The notes beneath the pieces are model-generated. The model was not told the DNA's origin, made no database searches, and saw only the letters and a list, made by a program, of their open reading frames with translations. A program made the position numbers and the translations under genes. A stretch of 64,000 nucleotides of DNA from Dactylis glomerata (Eukaryota; Streptophyta; Magnoliopsida; Poales; Poaceae): positions 574,243 through 638,242 of the forward strand of contig QXEO01000144.1 of NCBI GenBank assembly GCA_007115705.1, in the 5' to 3' direction. The stretch's first letter is position 1. The number at the start of each line of letters is the position of its first letter. Of the stretch, positions 56,164 to 64,000 are shown piece by piece.

Positions 56164-57282
56164 TGCGCCCTAGGCTTTGGCTTGGCCGGCCACCCTAATG
56201 GGCCAAGCCCATTAGGGATTTCCCCTTTTCTTTTCTTTAATTAATTAATTAATTAATTCTCTTTTAATATTTAATTACTTTAATTAAATACTAAACCCAT
56301 TAATTAATCAATACCTTGGCATAATTCTTTCACCGATACAACTTTGATAAAGTCCAGAACCTTTCGGGTGTCTCTGAAACCTTTCTGATATTGCCCGGAA
56401 ATTTTCTGAGTACCTCCCTGTGACTTCCAGTAATTCCAAATCTACCCTTAAGCATCATAGACCCTTAAGTCTGACAACCTACAGGTCGAGGAATATGCCA
56501 GACATGATCGAGACCCCTCTCCGATCAATGATCAACAATCGGTTCTGGAAAACCGTGCTGACCCTTGTGCATTCCACAAAACTCTCGTTAATCCGTAAAT
56601 GTAGTATTCTATTCCCTTTGTCACACGATACTAGATCTTGTCCGAGGTTAGATCACTGATATCACCATATCACGTTCACCCTCGTCTGACAAGTCATTCA
56701 ACTCGTCTCATAACATTGCATATTCCGTGACCTGGTCACATGATTGTAAGCTCGTATATGTAACTGTCACCGAGTGGGCCTAGAGTATCTATCTGGCACG
56801 TGGATGGACAAATCCTGCTCTTAGTGCACACGCCTCAATTTACTCCTTTGGCATACCCAAGAGACACCTTTTTAGTCATCTTGTTACGGTAGAGACGGTT
56901 GATGCAATCAAAGTAGCCTCCAGATATAGTGATTATGTGTGACCTCACGGTCTAAGGAACATGTTACTTTGTTTCTTAGTTAGATGCAATATTGAACTTG
57001 TGACTGATCTAGTTGCATTAACAGTACTTTGGGTGTATGTCCATCATGTCCAACATGACCTCGATGTTCATAACCGCATTTGCCCATGATCAGGAAACCT
57101 TGATCATCAGATGACACTTGAGCTGGTTAGCTAGAGGTAACCAGGGACCTGTTTTTTATACGTCACACGTCTACTAATGTTTCCGGTTAATATAGTTATA
57201 GCATGACATATAATATTATGAACAAATGAGATATGGCAACAAAATACACTTTATTATTTGCCTCTAGGGCATATCTCCTTTA
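56164..57282 (-). repeat. 3' LTR fragment of Copia element J
   Basis: The right edge (LTR start on the minus strand) is next to a purine tract at 57,283-57,293. The first base pair reads TA rather than TG. The start resembles common Triticeae Copia LTRs with ATATGCCCTAGAGGCA. It is truncated at the left by the insertion of G. It includes a (TTAA)n simple repeat at about 56,237-56,258. Confidence 0.6.
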
Positions 57283-58947
57283 GTCTCCCACTTGCACTAG
57301 AGTACAAATAATCCAACTGCATTCAATCATGATATCATATCAGCCAGATGTGTTCTTGATCGTGCTTGCTCATGAGAGAGTATTTTAATGATCCATACAA
57401 CTCAGACCTTTTATGTTCTTTGCAACTTGTCAACCAGTTTGACATTATCCCATCATTAGATGATGTCGTTAAAGTATATATATATGTATGTTTTGACAGA
57501 AGAGTGAGACTTTGTATTTTAGTATTTGCAATGGCATTTGATCAGTTGCAGACGAACTTTCTATGTTGCCATGCACACTAGAAACACACTCATCTTAAAG
57601 TCAAACTTTCAAGGCCATAACATTATACTTGCCACCTTTAAGTAGCCTCTAACTTTTAAATTTATGTATATTCAATGGAAAGAGCAGAATGCAACTTCGA
57701 TGTCTAACCATGCTTTCATTTATCTAAGTCTTTAATTTGCAAATTTCCAAAATGGTAAACTCGCACTTGCGGCCAAGCTTACTTTTCTGTTAGAAATATG
57801 TCCTCGGTTCTACCTGGAACCTCAAGGACGAACTTTTGTTCAACAATTCTCAAATCATTCCAGAAGTTGTTCTTCAAACTTATCCTTTGTTCAATGATTC
57901 TCAAATCATTCCAGAACGTGTTCTTCCACCAAGAACTTGGGTCACATTATTGTCGTGTACATAAGATGGTTTTAGACGATGTTCATAATGTGGCACATCT
58001 ATCAACCACTGTTATAGTACTGAGTTCCAACTCAATGTTTCCCTTAGCCATTGAGTCATCCAAGAGCTACTTTCTGACTTTGTTCCATTCTGTACTTGTT
58101 CAGAATTTCGACTAAGAAAACATTCCGACTTAATGTTTTATTTAACACATCAATCTATCTCAATAGAAATCAATTTTTTCGTTTATCCATTAATACCACT
58201 TATTAATATTCCTTAATACCAACTAGTCCATTCATAATATGTCATCTACATATAAGAATGTCTTCAAGCTCCCACTCAAAAAATATGTCTGTCACATATA
58301 AGTTGAGAAAGCTTTCATAGCTCCCACTTAAAAATATGTCTCTTACATATAATGATAAAAAAAATTAATTCAGCTCCCACTCAGTTTAGTGTAAATTATA
58401 GGTCTTCTCGATATTTCGGACAATTCCAAAATCTTTTGATCATACATCAAATCGAGATTTCCAGTTTTGAGATATTAATTTCCAAAAGGTTTGAAAAACT
58501 TTGCCTTTTCTTAAACAAATTTTAAAAACTTGCAATTTTGATAACCTAATGGTTTCAATTACCTAAAAGACTTAAGCATCTCTACATGTGTAGTCAAACT
58601 ATTGAATGTGTCGGAAATACACTTTTGTGACAAATCGAGCTTATATGCCTTTCTTTAGAAGTTTCATTTCTTCCTTATAATCTTGAATTATTCGGGAATA
58701 ATTAAGTAACAACTTTACTTAATAAGACCAAGTACTTTTACTTTTCAATCTTAAATGTAACTTTGAATTAAGTAACATTTTTTCTTAATAGGATCTCATG
58801 ACTCCAAGTCATTTCTCGCATTTAGGTCCACCATCTTTTATTCATAGTTCGTAGGTATGTCTTGTGCCAATAACATGACAAGTAAATCATGAATTGTATT
58901 TTGCGGACATGCATGATTTCTATGCACACGTTTGTTCTTGTAGACAG
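57283..58947 (-). pseudogene. Degenerate pol-3' region of Copia element J
   Basis: Minus-strand FLYVDDIL at 58,258-58,235, immediately followed by a stop, is the Copia reverse-transcriptase active site. Neighbouring sequence is too decayed to follow. It contains a tandem duplication at 57,836-57,930 (CAAATCATTCCAGAA twice) and one of about 50 bp at 58,269-58,385 (AGCTCCCACT three times). Confidence 0.5.
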
Positions 58948-59753
58948 TGTTGGGCCTCCAAGTGCAGAGGTTTGTAGAACAGCAGCAAGTTTCCCTTAAG
59001 TGGATCACCCAAGGTTTATCGAACTCAGGGAGGAGGAGGTCAAAGCTATCCCTCTCAAACAACCCTACAATTACGATACAATAAGTGTATTGTGTCCCCA
59101 ACACACCCAATACACTTGTTAGGTGTATAGGTGCACTAGTTCGGCGACGAGATAGCGAAATACAAGTAATATGGATGGTTATAAGTAGTAAATGTAATAT
59201 GAAATAAATATCGCTGCGAGCAAACATGTAACAAAACTGAATGTAAACGGTGTTTCAATGCTTGGAAACAAGGCCTAGGGATCATACTTTCACTAGTGGA
59301 CACTCTCAACAAAGATAACATAATTGAACACATAAATAACTATCTTCACTATGCCACTCTAAACTATTCTCCAATGGATAACGAACACTAATCATGGGTA
59401 GGGCTACGAAGCACTCCTCAAAGTTCGCATGTCCCAAACTAGATTGCCCCACACTATCACCTTGAGCGCACTAGATGGTTCCAACAAACACCAACAAATC
59501 ATAGAGACACTAGCCAAAGAGACACACATAATGCGCACACTGTCACCGTCACATTACGATACAAGGTGTCTCCAAAGATTACAATAATAAAGCACGGGAG
59601 TAGCTTAATATATGAAGAATAGCATCTACCAATTCAACTAGATACAAAGCTCATGATCACATATAGATCACATCATGGGAGAGAGAGATGAACCACATAG
59701 CTACCGATAGAGCCCTTAGCCCCGGGGGAGAACTACTCTCTCCTCATCATGGG
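58948..59753. mobile_element. Unclassified 806-bp insertion K in Copia element J
   Basis: Starts TGTTGGGCCTCCAAGTGCAG, a start that I recall from common unclassified Triticeae repeats. It is flanked by AGACAG at 58,942-58,947 and 59,754-59,759. The end does not give the CA expected of an LTR, so it could be a truncated solo LTR or another type of element. No ORF. Confidence 0.45.
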
Positions 59754-62700
59754 AGACAGCAAATTATTCATGAATCCTATTTTCTTCAATAAAGGACTTC
59801 AATTGAAAATAACACGATCTTCATCATTAATTGTCTTTCTTCTAATGCAGACCTTCACTTCAGAACATATTCCGTTGCACTATTCTGACATTTTTAAGAT
59901 AAAGTTAATAACTTTATTTTGGTCCCTTATTTTCTTCCATTTAGCACCTTCATAGAGAATACTCTTTCTCTAGGGTGCACCAAACTTTACAATACAATTC
60001 GCACTTTTGGTTTATGGAAGACATGTCCATATTACACATAAGGACACACTACAAAGATTTATTCATATTAATTTTGAATTATCATGTATAACTCAAAGTT
60101 TCCATGAATCATACTATAACTCATGTAGTATTATGGCTTCCTTTTCATTGATATGAGTGTTTGCTATTTTAATGAACCACTCTTCAAAAATAAATTCTAA
60201 CTCAATAGGAGATAATTCAACATCACATATTATCCAACAAGTTATGATTTATAACACACATCAATATACTGAAGTGTTCCGGGTGTTTATTTGTCAGAAT
60301 GACTTCCACAAATTCTTATTTGTCAAAACAATTTCCTTAAATTCTTACACCAAAAACCATAACTTATAATCTTGTCATTTTGATCAAATCATAGGGACTT
60401 AATTATTATTCTTCCTTCATTTCCAAAATCCTTTTGAAACCATCAAATGAATTCAAAACCCCGTAAATACAAATATTCACTTTGGATTTCTAATGAAGAA
60501 TGTGAAATAATGATATCCACTACTTGTATGAATATTATACATCGACATGTATAATACTTAACAATTTTAAAGTACAACCCTTTTTCTCTATGTTGAAATC
60601 ATCCTTATGATCTCATCAATTAGGTGTACTCTCCATAACATGGAGTTTAAGTCATTTTGTCAAACGAAACATGATTCGTACTGTACAAATATCAAAACAT
60701 CTAGTAGCAATATATTTCATCAATATGAAATATCACATGCACTTAATCATTAAGCATGACTTTCAAATGGCTCCATAATGGGGAGTTTGAGTCATTTTGT
60801 CAAACAAATCATGATTCGTATTGTATAAAGCTCAAACATCTAGTAACAATACATTTCATTAATATGAAATTTCACATATACTTAATCGTAAAGTATGACT
60901 TTCAAACGGTAGTGTCATTTTAAATGAAGTCATCATTTAGCTTGGATAATTTATGTTTATTTTTTATAAATGCTCATCAAACAATTATCAAGGATAAACA
61001 ACAAGAATGAATTCATAATCATAATGTGACCATACCTTTGTCTCACGGAAACAAGACACACAAATAAGGTCCTCAACCATTATTGATCATGAACTTTATT
61101 CTATCACTAATCCTGCTAATAAATCTGGAGGTATAGCGTTCATGGCCATCAACAACTTGATAGCCATTGTCACGCACCATAAGCTCCTTCATTCAATTCT
61201 TATGTTGAAGTTCCTGTTTTCTAATAAACGGGAATTTGTGTCGTATACACAAAAATCTGCTATAAGTGTTTAACACGAAACATTTATAACTTGTATATCG
61301 AATATACTCTTTCGGGTTTGACAATTCCCTTGCTACTGGCTCTACTTTCACGGCTCTCCATTGAGTCCATAATCCATGGAAGGTGAACGATTCGCCTTGC
61401 ATGACATGTCCTACGACAATGTCTTTGTAGATGGGATGAAGTCAACACAACAGCCCATCTATCGCAAATTCATACGTCATCCAGTAGACTTAGTCGGTGA
61501 GGCACCTATGAATCCTATCATGGTCGTCGTATGACTTTTAAGCAGATGTTCTCTTCCAACTCAATTGAAAGGACTTTGTCCATTAACCCATACTTCATAA
61601 TTCTGGCTTGAGATGCCAAGAGCACTTTAAGTTCAACAACCATCAAACATGAGTTGGTGTTTGAAGAACGCTCCCACGATTCAGAATTCGTGGTATGAAG
61701 CTTGGTGCAATAGACTTTTATAGAATTGTCACCGCGATCATCATAATCACTATTATCATTCCTGATCACAAAAACCCCGGATGTGTCTCCCAATTATTAT
61801 ATTACAAAGAGCTAGTCATTATTAATTTAGGACAATCCTTATGCGTTGGTATAATCGATAAACTTTGACCTAACAAAATTAAGTTTTTTCTTTATGCATA
61901 AAAAGTCTAAAATGAATGTGGAATATTCATCTACATAAACTTGCAAAGATATTAAAACTAAGTTCATAATATGAGTTCAGTTTGCTTATTAATTCAAATT
62001 AATGCAAACTAGGTGAACTCCCACTCAAACTAACATCCCTCAAGTTGTTTAGTGATTACACGATCCTAATTCACTACAACCTCCCCGATCGTAACGGCCG
62101 ATGGTATAGCTACAAAGATAGACTGGGTCTCTTCAATCACAATCTACATGTGACTCGTGCTTAACCTTTCAGTCACCATGTTTTTGAGGCCATGTCTGTA
62201 CATGCTAGGCTCGCCAACATCACCTTAGTGTATGCACGGCACATACATGGCTTGTACCCACGCCGATATGCAAACTTCGATATGTTTGCCCCCGATCGTC
62301 ACGGCCGGCTCCATCACTAAGAACTTTAGTAGCGATTGCTCCACTAAGGGTAAACACTTCCGTTGGAATTTTTTTATTGGAGGGATCATCTTAAAATTGC
62401 TACCATCACTATATTGATTAATATAAGCAGATTTTAAGATTCCTTTGCCCTTTTGCAAATCTTAAGTTAGAACCTTCTACTTAACATTTGCAAGTTTTAT
62501 GCGGCTGCTAGGGATATGCAAATAAGAAACGTTTCTAATCCTACGAGCATGCAACCACAACGATGATTCACTAATTGTTTCTTTAACCCCCGCTACGGGC
62601 CCTCCATTGCAAAAACCATGTCTACTAAAGAGGAGAAACTGACACCTGCCTAGCCACTTGTACAATGCAATTCGTACGTAAGTTGTGGAACCAGTCTCGC

Positions 62701-62849
62701 GTAGGGTTACGCGTAAGGTCGGACGCGGGCCGCTTGCAATCCAAAAATACCACATACATGAACAAATACAAATAAAAGGGTAACAATAGGAAAATCAACT
62801 CCTGCATCCACGATGCGTTCTAACCGTACAGTACAACTATGCATAGATC
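59754..62849 (-). other. Degraded interior of Copia element J
   Basis: AT-rich sequence between K and the primer site. It should correspond to gag, protease, integrase and the start of reverse transcriptase, but I could not trace a frame. It includes a 140-bp tandem duplication (60,631-60,908). Confidence 0.45.
60631..60908. repeat. 140-bp tandem duplication
   Basis: Two adjacent units starting CTCCATAA at 60,631 and 60,771. They share GAGTTT(A/G)AGTCATTTTG, CATGATTCGTA and ACATCTAGTA, and both end near GACTTTCAAA. Roughly 80% identical by eye. Confidence 0.8.
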
Positions 62850-62862
62850 GGCTCTAATACCA
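62850..62862 (-). other. Primer-binding site of Copia element J (initiator Met type)
   Basis: Plus-strand GGCTCTAATACCA is the reverse complement of TGGTATTAGAGCC, one mismatch from the initiator-Met tRNA site TGGTATCAGAGCC that is usual in plant Copia elements. Confidence 0.8.
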
Positions 62863-62863
62863 C

Positions 62864-63068
62864 TGTTGGGGTTCGAAGCAGAAAAGAAAAAAAAATTCTA
62901 CACCCATAGCCCATGATCTATCTACGTAGTTGAATAGTAACGGAACAGCGATAGTATTCATACCCTTGAAGACCGAGTGCGCGGGAATGTTCCCGCACAA
63001 ACATTATCGATGAAGACAACCGAAGCCGACCTCATGGTTGTGTAGTCGTACTAGTCGAAGAAGACTAG
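62864..63068 (-). repeat. 5' LTR remnant of Copia element J
   Basis: On the minus strand the LTR ends CGAACCCCAACA next to the primer site. Only 205 bp remain before LTR I interrupts it. Confidence 0.65.
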
Positions 63069-64000
63069 TGATACGTCTCAAACGTATCTATAATTTTTGA
63101 TGCTCCATGCTTGTTCTTACACCATTTGCTTTGTATTTTGTTACACTTCGTGGCATTTTTATGCATTTTTCGGAACTAACCTATTAACAAGATGCCACAG
63201 TGCCAGTTCCCTGTTTTCTGCTGTTTTTGTGTTTCAGAAAAGTTACACAGGAAATATTCTTAGAATTAGACGAAACAAAAGCCGAACCTCCTATTTTTAT
63301 CGAAGCTTCGCGAAGACCAAAGATGAGATGGAGGGGGGCCAGGGGCCAGCCTCACCACCAGGGGGCGCGGCCCAGCCCCTAGCCGCACTCACCTGTGGTG
63401 AGACCGCCTGGTCCCACCTCTGATGATGCCCCTTCGCCTATAAAGTCTCCTCGACGGGAAAAACCTAAGGGACGGATCGCTTTTCTCAGAAACATACTGC
63501 AAGCCGCCGCCGTCATCGAATCAAGATCGGGAGGATCCAGGAGCTCTTCTCGGCACCCTGCCGGAGGCCTTCTCCACCACCATGGTTGCCTCTGGAGTGA
63601 TGTATGAGTAGTCTACCTTGGACTATGGGTCCATAGCAGTAGCTAGATGGTTGTCTTCTCCACCATGTGCTTCATCTTTAGATCTTGTGAGCTGCCCTAC
63701 ATGATCAAGATCATCTTTATGTAATCATACATGTTGTGTTTGTTGGGATCCAATGAGTATTGGTACTATGTCAAGTTGATGTGCTGAATATTATCTTATG
63801 TTATCTCTATGTTGTTTATGATCTTGCATGCTTTCTGTTGCTAGTAGCTATCTTGGCCGAGTAGATGCTAGTAACTCCAAGAGGGAGTATTTATGCTCGA
63901 TAGTTGGGTTCATGTCTCTATTTAATCTGGGGGAGTGACAGATACCTCCAAAGTTGTAGATGTGCTGTTGCCACTAGGGAGAAAACAACATTCTTATGTC
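63069..64000 (+). repeat. LTR I of the H family, continuing beyond the window
   Basis: Starts TGATACGTCTCAAACGTATC. It is collinear with the first about 930 bp of H's LTR, including the hairpin (63,351-63,402) and the TATA box (63,439-63,445). The flank ACTAG (63,064-63,068) is the candidate duplication. Whether it is a solo LTR or the start of an element cannot be told. Confidence 0.9.

Larger units (their letters stand above)
56164..63068 (-). mobile_element. Decayed Copia-type element J (minus strand)
   Basis: Reading on the minus strand: remnant of a 5' LTR (63,068-62,864), an initiator-Met-type primer site, about 5.5 kb of degraded interior with a recognisable FLYVDDIL reverse-transcriptase motif near 58,258-58,235, a purine tract (AAGTGGGAGAC) and a 3' LTR fragment that begins AAAGGAGATATGCCCTAGAG. 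Order and motifs fit Copia. No ORF over about 100 codons survives. It is the oldest layer of the stack. Confidence 0.65.

Noticed and set aside
61518..61793. 91-aa minus-strand frame in the Copia interior
   Set aside because: Isolated, no recognisable gag or integrase motif, GTG/ATG start only; not supported as a gene.
1..64000. Host protein-coding gene, miRNA, rRNA or CRISPR-like array
   Set aside because: No such feature is supported; all regular repeats found are LTRs, target duplications or transposon subterminal repeats.

Overview
The window is repeat-dominated nuclear DNA of a large-genome grass, most likely Triticeae (wheat/barley group). The evidence is wall-to-wall nested LTR retrotransposons, Athila-lineage LTRs that start TGATACGTC, GC-rich coding in a Tat-lineage Gypsy element, a CACTA-type terminus and a plant L1 LINE. 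I see no complete host gene, rRNA, tRNA, CRISPR array or prokaryotic feature. Species and family names are inference; the element boundaries and repeats are read directly.

Left part (1-19,088). Ordinary low-GC sequence (1-434, 10,504-11,477, 18,153-19,088) ends at 19,088 in what looks like the right terminus of a CACTA transposon with subterminal repeats. It has been invaded by a complete Tat/Retand-lineage Gypsy element (440-10,498, TSD CTATC) and a near-full-length L1-type LINE (11,490-18,140, minus strand, 12-bp TSD). The low-GC part contains short exon-like pieces that may be captured host-gene fragments.

Right part (19,089-64,000). A stack of nested retroelements. The oldest is a decayed Copia element (J, 56,164-63,068, minus). 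A gag-protease-only Athila-type element (G, 40,715-56,163) sits in J's 3' LTR. Into G went a compound D/F element of a non-autonomous family (minus) and a complete copy of the same family (H, 42,821-49,803, TSD GTGCT). An LTR fragment (E) lies in D, an Athila-lineage element with full pol (B, 19,089-35,326) lies in E, and a further non-autonomous copy (C, 21,683-28,758, minus) lies in B's reverse transcriptase. Another LTR of the non-autonomous family (I) runs off the right edge. B, E, D, G and J all lack their left parts. This is what a CACTA insertion into B's 5' LTR would produce, with the missing parts lying to the left of the window.

No element has a fully intact pol. The autonomous-type proteins (Tat pol, LINE ORF1/ORF2, B pol, G gag and ORF3) carry in-frame stops and frameshifts. 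Most stops are TAG where CAG or TGG is expected, as in decay of methylated CHG sites. The open frames that survive are the 197-aa ORF present in all three non-autonomous copies, and G's gag-protease frame to the right of H. The most interesting signals are a B3-like plus AT-hook gene antisense inside the Tat element, a GC-rich hairpin whose arms co-vary between families and recurs as an apparent internal promoter before the third ORFs, and duplicated polypurine-tract motifs in every Athila-type element.
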